A stretch of DNA of 64,000 bases from Vespa crabro (taxonomy: Eukaryota > Arthropoda > Insecta > Hymenoptera > Vespidae). Shown here one piece after another: positions 54,769-64,000 of the stretch (positions are counted from its first letter, which is position 1; each line of letters begins with the position of its first letter). The notes beneath the pieces were generated by a model that did no database searches, had not been told where the DNA came from, and saw nothing but the letters and a program-made list of their open reading frames with translations. The position numbers and the translations under genes were made by a program. The stretch spans positions 5,741,694 through 5,805,693 of the forward strand of contig NC_060955.1 in NCBI RefSeq assembly GCF_910589235.1. The letters are read 5' to 3'.

Positions 54769-55355
54769 TTCTCTTTATCTCTCTTTCTCTTTATCTCTCT
54801 TTCTCTTACTCTCCCGATGTCTAGAATTGCTTCCCTCAGCATCATGACGATATCTTAATAACGTTTCTACGCGCCACGTTCCTTACTCACGCTTAAAGCC
54901 TAAGAGAGCGAACGGACGAAAGAGAGAAGTAAGAGAAGGTGAAGCCAGATCGGAAGAGCGCCTTAGTGTCTGAAACTCGGATCTCCGGTAGTAAAATAGA
55001 CGGCTTAATTGCTTAATTTCTCACACGGCTAAACCCCTCTCCTTCTCTAAGAACAAAAGCATGTGCATAGCACCGTTACCCCGGTCTTCATCTTCGTCTC
55101 CTTCTCCTTCTTCTTCTTCTTCTCCTCTTTCTTCTCCTTTTTCTTATTCTTCCTTTTCTTACTTTTATGCGTTATCAACATTACTCCTCGCGTGACACTT
55201 TAATTATGCCGCCGCGTAAATCCAACCGCCGAAGCAAGTACACACTTGCGATATTCCGAACGTATCTCCCATCGAATGGGCTGCCCATTAAATAGCCAAC
55301 TCCTTTTCCTTCTCGCTTATCCCAGTATAGCCTGGAGAAGAAGTGCGATCTATCG

Positions 55356-55405
<50 letters not shown>

Positions 55406-55568
55406 CTCTACCTTCCTCGTTTCAAATCTTTCCGTTCTGTTCTCTCTACGCGCGAGAGAGAACTAACGGCGAAAGCTATTTTACACGCGTCTATTTCACG
55501 AAGAATTTAAAAGATTCATAACTTTTACGTGGCACGGAACTGTGGTTCGTCGATTTATTAAAACAGCG

Positions 55569-55599
<31 letters not shown>

Positions 55600-56041
55600 A
55601 AAGAAAAAAGAGAGAAAAAAAGAAAAAAGGAAGAAAAAAGAGATGGATAGAGAGTAAAAAGAACAATTCACCAATCAATATTTAACTGCGTGCCAACGAT
55701 GAAAAGCACGGTCTAGTCAACGATCGCATCGTAATCGATCCTATCGTCTGTAAGGCTATTGTTTTCATGAATATGCTTCATACTTTGTTTTCCTTCATAT
55801 GATAATAGAAAAAGATTATTGAAATAATCAACCATGAAATTTTAATCTGTTGAAATATCAATATCATTTGAGTGCTTGGCTTATCGGACGATGGGAAGAA
55901 TTGCGAAATTCATTCGGAATCATTTTCAATGCTTCAAGGAAAGAATATCGAATTCCTCGTAATCGTTCATTTACTTCTCTTCATGGTTCTATCGAGTAGC
56001 AATGCTTATCGATTTCAATTGTTTGAAAGAGTGAAAGAAAA

Positions 56042-56084
<43 letters not shown>

Positions 56085-57073
56085 AAGTTAAGATCGTAAA
56101 ACTCGAAAGAAATCGGACTCGATTACATTTCAACGAATCATTTCTTTCGCATCGTTTAATAGTACGAAGGAGCAAAGACTACGGGAGCTTCTCAATCGTA
56201 GAAAGTTCACGGATCGTCCGGTGTGATCTCGCAAACGAGTGCTCTTCGCGAAAGAAGCACTCCGTTACGTAATTTCCTCGTGCAAATATCATTTCGCGGG
56301 AGGACGTTTAATTAAATTTTTATCAAATCGGTTAGGAGGGTTCGATAGGCAATACTCGTTCGTCCGATTGTTCCTCGTAAAATTTATCCGATCAATTTTA
56401 TTAAAACGACCACGAGCAAGTAGGAATATTTGCCGTCGTTAATTACATATATATATATTTGCAGTAGCGAATTTATATTTATTAATCGTATCTGGGATTT
56501 ATATTAGAATCCGATAATTAAACTACTACCGATTTCGACGTACACGAGCCACGAATATTCACGTTCGTTTGAATGAGTCTCGATGAACGTCCCGTGAAAT
56601 CGATTTAATTAAGATCCTCCTGTTTTACGGCATGCGGAAAAAACGCTTGAAGGTAAGCACTAATTTTTATGTAGTTTTTCTTCGTCCCTACTCCCTCTCT
56701 CTCTCTCTCTCTATCTCTCTTATTCTCTCTTATTCTCTCTTTTCTCCTTTCCTTTTTCAACAAAAAGGTATATCAATTAATTAGATTCATTAAACGATCG
56801 ACCTCCGATATGATTCGAAACTTTATTGCTCTTTTTCTCTATTTTTCTTTTTTCTTCTATTCTCGGACACGCGATACGGCGAAAAGGAAGCTCCCGACGG
56901 ACAAAGAGTAGCCTTTCATCGATAACATCCGTTTCGCTAGATCCTCTTCGATATATTCGCGTACAATACGATCGAGATTACTTCGTCTCTACTTCCTAGT
57001 ACTCGGATTTATCTGTTAGAGACACACGCACGTACCAAAGTACGTACGTGACTCGATTGGGCCCAATAGTCTC

Positions 57074-57119
<46 letters not shown>

Positions 57120-57958
57120 GTCTCTCTCTCTCTCTTATTTTATAGCTATATTACTTTTTTCTTTTTAACCTCCTCGCTAACTTCGCCTCGGTGTATTGAT
57201 ATACAAAAGACGCTTTAATCCCATCCATCGAAAGTTTTGTCTCGCTTAAAGAAAACGAAATCGGATCTTTCGTCTCACCATATCCGATATACTACGTTCT
57301 TTCCTTCCCGAGACGAACGATACGTTCGCGCCGCTCGTTTTTCTTATCGGCGTATACGGCGTCCTCCGAGAGGAGTAGTTAACGGAAGGAATTTACGGAG
57401 CAGAGGTTAGCGAACGACGATACTCGCCGTTCTTTCTTTTTCAAGATTGACCGAAAGGCAGAGTCACTCATGAATTCGTGAGAGATCGACTGACGACGAG
57501 GTCAACGTTACCATCTTTCGATCCTTCGTATCCGAGTTAAAGGATCGATCGTAAGATTGATCGAAGAATAAAAGAAATTTCTTATTTTCCTAAACATCGA
57601 CGTAATCGATTAGGTTCCGTCGGCTGGAACGATCGTTGAAAATAATGATCAAAGCTATTATCGATCTTACTGCTTCATCGAACGATTCAAGTGTCACCAA
57701 AAGTAACTGAAAAGGTGATAACTCTGACGTAAGGCAAATAAATAATCCTTAGATCCTTTCTCAACCTTCTGTCCATTCCAAAATCATTATCTTCGTTCAA
57801 GAGAAGAAGTACGTGATCGAACGTACGTCAAGGAAGCGTGCGTTTCGGTTTAACGCGCGAGACTGATTTTTCTTACCGGTTACGCCGGCGAACACGACGA
57901 AAAGCAGCGAAACGAAAAGGGAAGGACGCGCGCCTCGGTATTTCGCGACACTTCTCAT
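28020..57958 (-). CDS. Beaten-path (Beat) family immunoglobulin protein (six coding exons)
   Basis: A neuronal cell-surface or secreted protein; fly Beat proteins bind Sidestep partners and steer axon fasciculation and synaptic targeting. Coding exons, in transcription order, are 57958-57877, 34678-34476, 32614-32479, 30621-30488, 28540-28309 and 28096-28020. All junction phases agree and give 287 residues. A signal peptide (1 to about 27, hydrophobic core 14-26) precedes Ig domain 1 (C53, W67, C119; the Beat hallmark VKWYKGQEFFRYVPKE at about 66-81; NSGKYRC at 113-119). Ig domain 2 has C166, W179 and C227. There are sequons at N34, N50, N97, N165, N176, N187 and N193. The C-terminus is a short hydrophobic tail (272-286) that could be a GPI signal or a short membrane anchor. 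Which Beat subfamily (I-VII) it belongs to cannot be decided here. It is convergent with PFDN5. Confidence 0.92.
28309..28540 (-). CDS. Beat exon 5 (end of Ig domain 2)
   Basis: Encodes residues 186-262 after an AAAG acceptor at 28541-28544. It holds the second Ig2 cysteine (C227) in the strand LQVVCNANV, then the membrane-proximal stalk. It ends in phase 1 at a GTACGG donor; without splicing the frame stays open to a TGA at 28265-28267. Confidence 0.88.
28541..30487 (-). other. Beat intron 4
   Basis: AT-rich intron between the two halves of Ig domain 2, with no internal gene seen. Contains a 15-base tandem duplication near 28950. Confidence 0.75.
28944..28976. repeat. 15-base tandem duplication (GGCTTTGCTTTGCGC)
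   Basis: Two near-exact copies of GGCTTTGCTTTGC separated by GC. It stands out as GC-rich in an AT-rich intron. Confidence 0.88.
30488..30621 (-). CDS. Beat exon 4 (first part of Ig domain 2)
   Basis: Encodes residues 141-185 after the acceptor AATTTTAG. It carries YAVGDTVRGNC (first cysteine of Ig2) and ANITWTVNG (Ig tryptophan). The donor is GTTGGT in phase 0, weaker than consensus but the only one that keeps the frame. Confidence 0.9.
30622..32478 (-). other. Beat intron 3
   Basis: Intron with a CT tract at 31273-31348 and a perfect hairpin at 31621-31641. ORFs here look spurious (translated CT repeat, no domain). Confidence 0.75.
31273..31348. repeat. (CT)n microsatellite
   Basis: CT run with TTT interruptions. 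Confidence 0.92.
32479..32614 (-). CDS. Beat exon 3 (end of Ig domain 1)
   Basis: Encodes residues 96-140 after a GTTTCAG acceptor, with the closing Ig motif NSGKYRCEV. The donor is GTGAGT in phase 1. The family sequence F-P-S-F-N-T-L follows the cysteine. Confidence 0.92.
32721..32781. repeat. (GA)n / GATA microsatellite
   Basis: GA-rich run with a short GATA segment. Confidence 0.92.
33093..33145. repeat. (CT)n microsatellite
   Basis: Nearly pure CT run, followed by a GCGCGCGC stretch. Confidence 0.95.
34476..34678 (-). CDS. Beat exon 2 (first part of Ig domain 1)
   Basis: Encodes residues 29-95 after the acceptor TTTTCAG. It contains the first Ig cysteine, the tryptophan and the Beat-specific segment with KWYKG and FRYVPKE. 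The donor is GTAAAA after ...KVV in phase 0. Confidence 0.93.
37820..37881. repeat. (GA)n microsatellite
   Basis: GA run with a few GAAA units. Confidence 0.94.
39397..39440. repeat. (CT)n microsatellite
   Basis: CT run about 110 bases before an opposite-sense GA run. Confidence 0.94.
39553..39667. repeat. Long (GA)n microsatellite with GAAA spacing
   Basis: About 115 bases of GA units interrupted regularly by AAAG. With the CT tract at 39397-39440 it forms an inverted pair. Confidence 0.94.
40028..40064. repeat. (CT)n microsatellite
   Basis: CT run with one TTT interruption. Confidence 0.92.
40354..40366. repeat. Poly(C) run of 13
   Basis: Thirteen consecutive C, the longest C or G run noticed in this AT-rich window. 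Confidence 0.9.
44693..44750. repeat. (GA)n microsatellite
   Basis: GA run with AAAA and ACA interruptions. Confidence 0.92.
45352..45407. repeat. (CT)n(CA)n compound microsatellite
   Basis: CT run passing into CACACA and CATACA units. Confidence 0.9.
46704..46763. repeat. (GAGAAA)n repeat passing into (GA)n
   Basis: Regular AAAGAG hexamers followed by pure GA. Confidence 0.93.
47603..47631. repeat. (GGAA)n tetranucleotide repeat
   Basis: About seven GGAA/GAAG units in tandem. Confidence 0.93.
47791..47849. repeat. (CT)n microsatellite
   Basis: CT run with two TTT interruptions. Confidence 0.94.
52370..52453. repeat. (CA)n microsatellite
   Basis: The only long CA run in the window, with CACAAACA and CACGCA variants at the edges. 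Confidence 0.93.
53071..53151. repeat. CT-rich simple repeat
   Basis: Imperfect CT run within a wider pyrimidine-rich stretch to about 53220. Confidence 0.88.
54721..54813. repeat. (CT)n microsatellite with TTTAT units
   Basis: Pure CT for about 40 bases, then repeated CTTTATCTCTCTTT blocks. Confidence 0.93.
55361..55409. repeat. (CT)n microsatellite
   Basis: CT run preceded by TATCGATC units. Confidence 0.93.
55575..55599. repeat. (GA)n microsatellite
   Basis: GA run followed by an A/G-rich stretch to about 55640. Confidence 0.92.
56046..56079. repeat. (GA)n microsatellite
   Basis: Uninterrupted GA run. Confidence 0.94.
57074..57135. repeat. (CT)n microsatellite
   Basis: CT run with two TCTG variants. 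Confidence 0.93.
57877..57958 (-). CDS. Beat signal-peptide exon
   Basis: Encodes residues 1-27, with basic residues followed by a hydrophobic core LFVSLLFVVFAG. The ATG at 57958 is the first in-frame Met after a TAA at 57983-57985. It ends in phase 1 at a perfect GTAAGA donor, and the left-over G joins the GT of the Ig1 exon to make Gly28. The join is 23 kb away, but phase, signal-peptide logic and CpG-rich flanking sequence agree. Confidence 0.82.
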
Positions 57959-58800
57959 CGTGTGTCTCGCTCTCGATTGCAATTATCCACACCCCACGAA
58001 GCACATACACATAGAAGCGCGCGAGCGCTTTTCCGAGACAAGCGGATAGATCACTGTCGATCGTTCATATCAACACTTCCGTGTAATCACGTTCATCACA
58101 ATCGCGTAACGATCCATCGGTTTTTTTTTTCAAATTGCACTTTTCACTATCACAATTTTTTTCTCTTTCTTTTTGTTTCTTATTTCCTTTTGTTTTTTTT
58201 TGTTTATTTATTTTTTATTTTTTTTTTTTCAGTTACTTACAACTTCCTCGTAAATCTATTTCTTTCTTTCTCCGCAATTTTTTTTCTCTTCGTAAACTCG
58301 TAGGTTTATTTTAACTAAAATTAATGAGATCGAAAAAAGTTTAAAAATTTATACGACGAAGAGAGGAAAAAGGATAGAAGAGAGAAAAAAGAAACGGAGA
58401 TAAGTTAAAATGGTCTCGATCGATGGTTTCCTCACCGATGAAGGAAACGTCGACGATCTTTTTTACGACGGACACCGTCAAGAAAAGCGACGTAACGCGT
58501 CGGAGCTTTTCCGGTCGACGTCCGAGCGGCTACTGAAGGCTCCCGCCGCAAGCACAGCGAGCTTCCAGTGCGTCGACTCCGTCGTGCAACCCAAAAGCTT
58601 CGCTTCTCTCTCTTGCACACACATACACACATACATACTCTCTCTCTCTCTCTCCCCCCTCTCTCTCTCTTCATACCCTATCTCACTCTTCCTCTTGGAA
58701 CCCTCTCGGCCATTTTAGCGCCGTCGTTGCGATCAGGCGCGCCAGTGCGGGCTGCGCGCGCGAGGGAGCTTTCGCGTCCTAAAGCGAAATGCTGAGGAGG
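57959..58800 (-). promoter_or_regulatory. Probable Beat 5'UTR and promoter region
   Basis: Directly upstream of the Beat start codon on the minus strand. Around 58440-58800 the sequence becomes clearly GC- and CpG-richer (with several GCGCGC runs) than the flanking DNA, a composition typical of promoters in CpG-rich insect genomes. The transcription start cannot be placed. Confidence 0.4.
58639..58670. repeat. (CT)n microsatellite in the Beat 5' flank
   Basis: CT run broken by CCCCCC, preceded by CACATA units. Confidence 0.9.
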
Positions 58801-60203
58801 AGTAAGAGGAGAAGAAGAAGAGGTGGCGGCTACGGATGGGTGGCTAGACAGGAGGGAGTGATTGATTGGCGCTGAAACTTCGCGACTGATTGAATCTTTT
58901 TTACGTTTCAATATCGATATCCCCACATGGGATATATGGCACGCGGAGAAAAGGATACTGGAGGGGAGTATGTTGAATGTACGATGAAAGGTGGTTATTT
59001 GACGATTTTCACCCATTTGTATATATCTATGTAAGTTCTGATCTTGCTTGATCGTAAAGAGAATAAAAATCGAAAGTATATCTATCTCCTACCTCTTCAA
59101 ATTTTATTTTATTTTTATAAATGTTGCGTGTGTTAAATTACTTTTCTATATATATATATATGTACATCTAGTTCGATTAGAAGACGAGAAAGTAAATGAC
59201 AAGATAAATAAGATAGCTCAAGTCTACGATTAAGAATCACTTTAGCGAAGGTCGCACGTTCGTCCTCTCGAAAGCTCGACTGGTACGATGCAAGTGACGC
59301 GTGATTCACGAAGAAGCGCGCTAATCACTGTTCTCGTCCATCGAAGACGTATGGGTATCAAGGAGAATTACGGTAATTAAGGTCGAGCCTCACTTAGTTG
59401 TTAGAGATACATTAATCAAGAAGTTGGGGCAGATCAAATGTTTTTCCCTTCTCAATATCGGAAATAACGGACGAGGTTCAACTTGTGTTCATATATGAAA
59501 CTTCTGTTTTTTTTTTCTTCTATAAATTTTTTCTTTTTTCTTTTTCCTTCTTCAGATCTACAACGACGAAAATGCATAAGAGAGTCTATTGACTTTGTTT
59601 AAACTTTGTCGATAGTTCAAAAAGATCATAATGGAAACGTCTATCTTGGATCGATGATCTTCTTGGCATATCATCCTCTTTACTTTATTTTCATTATCCT
59701 TTTTCTATGATGAGTAGACAAATAAATGTAAATGACCTTGTCGCAATCCACAAGAAATCTGTCGATCACGGAAATATCTGTATATCAGAAACAGTTAAGT
59801 TAATTAAGACCGGATGAATGAGTTGAGTCTGAATATCACAACCCAATGGTATGTACCTATACATTTACTTACATACGAACCGAACGTCAGTGAAACGATC
59901 GATGGAAAACGCCGCTTAGGAAATCATCGACGGTGATTTCCTCTTTCCCTTCTCATCCATGTTTCGAGACTCGGTAAGCGCTAGCGTTCCAGTTTCGCGC
60001 GAAATTTCATTGATCTTTGGAAAGCTTGAAGGTGGAAGATTCACCAACGATGCAAAGTATGCTCGCTTTACGAAGCCTCCGAATAACTTGATCGGTTTAC
60101 GACAAATAAGCAGAAAGGAGGAAGAGTCGATATCGAGTCGACCTTAATTCCTTCGTAAGGAAGGGAGACAATTTTGCGTCGGCAAAATTTACTAGAGAAA
60201 TAA

Positions 60204-60211
60204 AGAGAGAG

Positions 60212-60260
<49 letters not shown>
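60204..60260. repeat. (GA)n microsatellite
   Basis: GA run of about 40 bases after a GAAA-rich start. Confidence 0.94.
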
Positions 60261-60262
<2 letters not shown>

Positions 60263-62980
60263 CAGATTATACACGTCTGTGCGTACAAGCATGACAATAA
60301 ACAGAGATTTTCGTTAAACGAGTTATAACGTTTACGTTTACAGACGAAGCTTCAAGGCTGTTATGCAGTGAACGCAAAAGAGGAGAGATGCGATTAAAGG
60401 AAAAGTGTCGACTCCGTGATTCACCAGCAAGACGATTGGACCGAGTCGATTTTTCTGCATGAGAGACCGTGAAAACGGTCGCGATCCCACTGCGGACAAA
60501 TACATCGTAGACTCGAACTTCGATTCCAAGCTTCTTACCTGTTCAACAGAGTTCCTGTTTTCCCAAAGATTTTCCACTTTCAGTGATACAGATATCGTGG
60601 GCTTCCTGTTGATGCTTGCTAACCTGGATTTGGCTTTTACTTTGATCGAGATACGCTACGTTAATTCCATCAAATTCTTGTACGCCTAAATTGATTTTCT
60701 TCGTGCGATACGTTTCCTTCTATACGCGTCCTATCGTATCTTTTATTTATCCTCGTATACGTACTTACCGTATACACACACATATATATATATATATACA
60801 AAGTACGCTTCTACGAAAATCAACAATGTGAATCTCCGACCTTCGTAGTAAAATTCACGATACGAAGCTAGAGATAAATTACTTTGTTGATCTGTACCAG
60901 TTTGTCGGTCGCATAGACGTGATAAGAGATTTGCTTCGGTCAATAGAAATTGTATAACAAAGAAGGAAATAAAAAACCATCCGCTTATAATTATCGTTTT
61001 ATTATTAGTCGTTGTCGTTGTTTAGCTCTCATTAAATAATATTATAGCACATTCAACGTGATCAGTCAGAAAAAGATAAACAAATATATAGAGACGTAAT
61101 TGGGTCAGGAGCATATTTATAATCTTCAAATGTTATAACATTTTCCGTGAAAGAAGTTGAAATAAGTTTTAACAATGATCTATGAAAATTCATTTTTGAA
61201 TTCAATAAATCGCTATAGTTAATCCCATATATCTATTACGATTGTTACGTTTACATTTTCTGACTTGAAAGAGATAGGTATTTAGTTTCTTTTTTATTTT
61301 TAACTAAAAAGTTAAGAGTCGAATTTAAGAATCATCAATTCCTAGCTATTTTCAAAATAGTTTTTACACAAATACATCACTTATAATGAACTTGAATATT
61401 TTTAACCGATATTTCCTTAAGATATTGAGTTTTTTCAATGAATATAATGAGTAACCGTAGAAGTATTTAAAAAAATAGTAAAGAAAGCACGTACATATGT
61501 ACGCTAAGAGAATTTATGAGACAAGAAAGAAGAAAAGAAAAGTGAAAAGAACTATGATTACGTGCTCGCAAGAAGAATTTCTCTTAATAATCAATACGTG
61601 TGTACAGTCATTCCAATCGGTGACAATACTCATGTAATTTTACTATTCGAAAATGAGAGAGTTTCATAGATACAAGTATTAATTTGAATACTTCGCGATT
61701 TAAGCTTTTATATGTTGGAAAATTATTACGCTACTATTTGTTTATTTTTTGCTTTACTCATATGTGATCTTATGTATATTTCTATATATAACATATTTAT
61801 GTATTTATATACAATAAGACAATTCATTTTAGCACGTTTTTCGTATAGTCACATACTTTTCTTATGGTTTACGAACAAACTAGATGTAAAGAAAAGTAGA
61901 CAGGAGATTTGGGCGACGTAAAGAAAGAAAAATATTCTCGTACAGATATATCGAAAACTAGGACTGGAATAAAGGTTGAGTAAGGGGTGAGGAGAAAAAT
62001 TTCGGAGGACCCAGATGCGGTGGTTCGATTGAACTTTAACGTCGTTTGCAAGCGTTTTCGCTTGGTCGGTCTGGCACATTCTAACGTTCCATTGCGAAAC
62101 TGTCGAAACTGTCGAATCACGGACAAAGGGTGTATAATGTGAAAGTTACAAACAGTCGCGAGCGTACAGACGCGCTGTCTCACTAGCGTGCTTCGCGATA
62201 TGAGTACAGATGGAAGTTCTTGGACCGTATAATATTCTACGTGCGAGTTGTCACTTCGTGACCGCATTTCACTGACTAATGAGTGCTTTCGAAACCATGT
62301 TGGCTAGGTACTGTCAGATACACCTTCTCTCTGTTAAGTACCGTTTCTCTAAACCGTTTCTCGATATATTCCATGTACGTATGTAGGTACGTAGATACGT
62401 GCTTTGGAAGAGGATAAGAGAGAAAGAGAAGATTAGAGGGGACAAGTTCGCTACGAGGGTCAAAGGATACTAACAAGGATATCTCGATAATGTCTATCTT
62501 AATGAAATATTGTAGAAATTTCTACTGAGATTCTATCTCGATTGTTATTTAAGGCATGTAATTATTATATATTCTTACGTACTGCTTCGATGTTATCCCA
62601 CTGTTATGTTCCACTGCCTGCTTCGTTGTAAGAACAGATTCGGTCCTTTGGGATCGACCGGATTGAAATGAAACACATGATTCGGATCCCTCTGCGATCC
62701 TATGGAGTTTCATTAGTCTACATTTTTAGTTTTGCAAGTTCTTCCTTTGTTTGTTTTTTTTTCTTTTGCAAATTGGAGGATACATCATGGTAATTACAAT
62801 AAAGGAAATAAAATTAAATACTATTTTTCAGAAAATACAAGAAGAAAACATTTTGTATATATTTACATATTGCACCGACACGATGTATACAATATTCTTC
62901 TTTCGAAGTCAAAATTTATGCGCGTGTCAGTATTTATGTATGTGTGTATATTCGTATTTAAATGAATAAGATAAGGTATA

Positions 62981-62985
62981 GAAAA

Positions 62986-63020
<35 letters not shown>

Positions 63021-63051
63021 AGAAAAAAAAAAGAGAGAAAGAAAGAGAGAG
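62981..63051. repeat. (GA)n microsatellite
   Basis: GA run interrupted by a run of A. Confidence 0.92.
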
Positions 63052-64000
63052 GATAACAAGACAAACGATGGTTTCTTCGTGTAAGTGTATGTGTTTCTAT
63101 TAAGACAAAATACAATATATATAGTAAATATAGTAAAAGAAATAACAGGTTTGGACGCAATCGGTTTAGTTCGATACGCACTGCTGCGAGACTATCGCAA
63201 GCTTGATATGAAAATTCATCGGACTGAAACTTTTCTCGATTGGGCATGAAAAATAGTACAGATAGAAAATCTTCTTGCTTTTAGGCTGGAAACGAAAAAA
63301 TGTGAAAAGAAAGGATGAAAAACAAAAAATAAAATTAAGAAAATAATAATAAACGAGCAATGATGAGCATTAATCAAAATGAGTTTTTGAAAATCACTTG
63401 TGGTTTCATCATCGACGATGCGAGAATGTTGGACCGATAAATTTTCGTAATAAGTTTGCAGCATTATACTCTATTTGCATGCGTAATCGGCGGTTTGCAC
63501 TACTCGTCACGTGCATACAAGTTATCGGGCGATAGTTCGATACCGCTCGTTTAAATCAACCTTCCTACGAATTATCATGATCGAAGGACGTAATCGACGA
63601 TGCACCAAAAACCTATTAAAAGTTCGATATACAAATTAGACCGCGTTTGTTCGTAAATGTCATATTTGTTATAAAATAATGAGAGAAAAAAAAAGTAAGA
63701 AAAGAAAAAAAAATTATCAGTCGTAGATAATATCAGACTGTGTGAATACACTGTCACATTATACGTACAATGCAATATCAGAAATAATACAAGTTACATC
63801 TCGACGCTACATACTTTTTGTTTTGTAGTAAATAAAAGTTGTTGCTTGTACTACGATATCAAGTCTCTTTGTAAAAGTATATAAGTAATGTTAAATTTTT
63901 TTAATGTAAAAATATAAAACTGAAAGAAATTATTCAAACGTATAACATATAAAGATTATAATCTTATAAAGCTTATAACGAAACAATAATCATTACTCAA

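Larger units (their letters stand above)
34679..57876 (-). other. Beat intron 1 (about 23 kb)
   Basis: Separates the signal-peptide exon from the Ig exons. It is crowded with CT/GA microsatellites and interspersed with CpG-rich, less AT-rich patches (about 36000-36560, 42940-43400, 44780-45060, 50860-51250). No ORF has recognisable domains; the longest are translations of simple repeats. A nested small or non-coding gene cannot be excluded. Confidence 0.7.
58801..64000. other. Intergenic DNA beyond the Beat promoter side
   Basis: AT-rich sequence with GA/TA/CA microsatellites. None of the open frames carries a protein domain or a good splice context that I can recognise. Confidence 0.55.

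Noticed and set aside
57959..57982. Extending Beat upstream to a start at 57982
   Set aside because: That codon is TTG, not ATG; the first real ATG in frame is at 57958.

Overview
The window is nuclear DNA from an insect, most likely a hymenopteran. It is AT-rich and full of long (CT)n/(GA)n and (TA)n microsatellites. Genes are split by GT-AG introns, some of them very long, and the encoded proteins are close to arthropod families. The order Hymenoptera is an inference from base composition and repeat style; no sequence marker here proves it. I see no operons, CRISPR arrays, transposase genes, rRNA or convincing tRNA genes.

Three protein-coding genes can be assembled by matching splice sites and reading phase. 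(1) Plus strand, 2565-20876: a muscarinic acetylcholine receptor of the arthropod B type (mAChR-B), 932 residues in four coding exons. Its first intron is about 15 kb, and the last exon carries TM3-TM7 and a third intracellular loop of more than 500 residues. (2) Plus strand, 26249-26966: prefoldin subunit 5, 153 residues in two exons with a short intron and a nearby polyadenylation signal. (3) Minus strand, 57958 down to 28020: a Beaten-path (Beat) family neuronal immunoglobulin protein, 287 residues in six coding exons. Its signal-peptide exon is separated from the first Ig exon by a 23 kb intron.

Layout: 1-2483 upstream or intronic sequence of mAChR-B; 2484-20876 mAChR-B; 20877-26248 AT-rich intergenic/3'UTR sequence containing one doubtful minus-strand exon-like segment; 26249-27010 PFDN5; about 950 bp of convergent intergenic DNA; 28020-57958 Beat; 57959-64000 the CpG-rich 5' flank of Beat followed by AT-rich DNA with no gene seen.

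The genes are not functionally linked as a pathway. mAChR-B is a neuronal G-protein-coupled receptor, Beat proteins act in axon guidance and synaptic recognition, and prefoldin is a housekeeping cytosolic chaperone. The points most worth a second look are the B-type changes in the receptor core (H at the usual ligand-binding Asn, DRF in place of DRY), its long glycosylated N-terminus whose middle exon cannot be skipped without an immediate stop, two overlapping uORFs in front of its start codon, a possible second C-terminus for Beat through intron retention, several CpG-rich islands inside the giant introns, and the doubtful exon near 25.1 kb. I found no clear evidence of a previously undescribed system.
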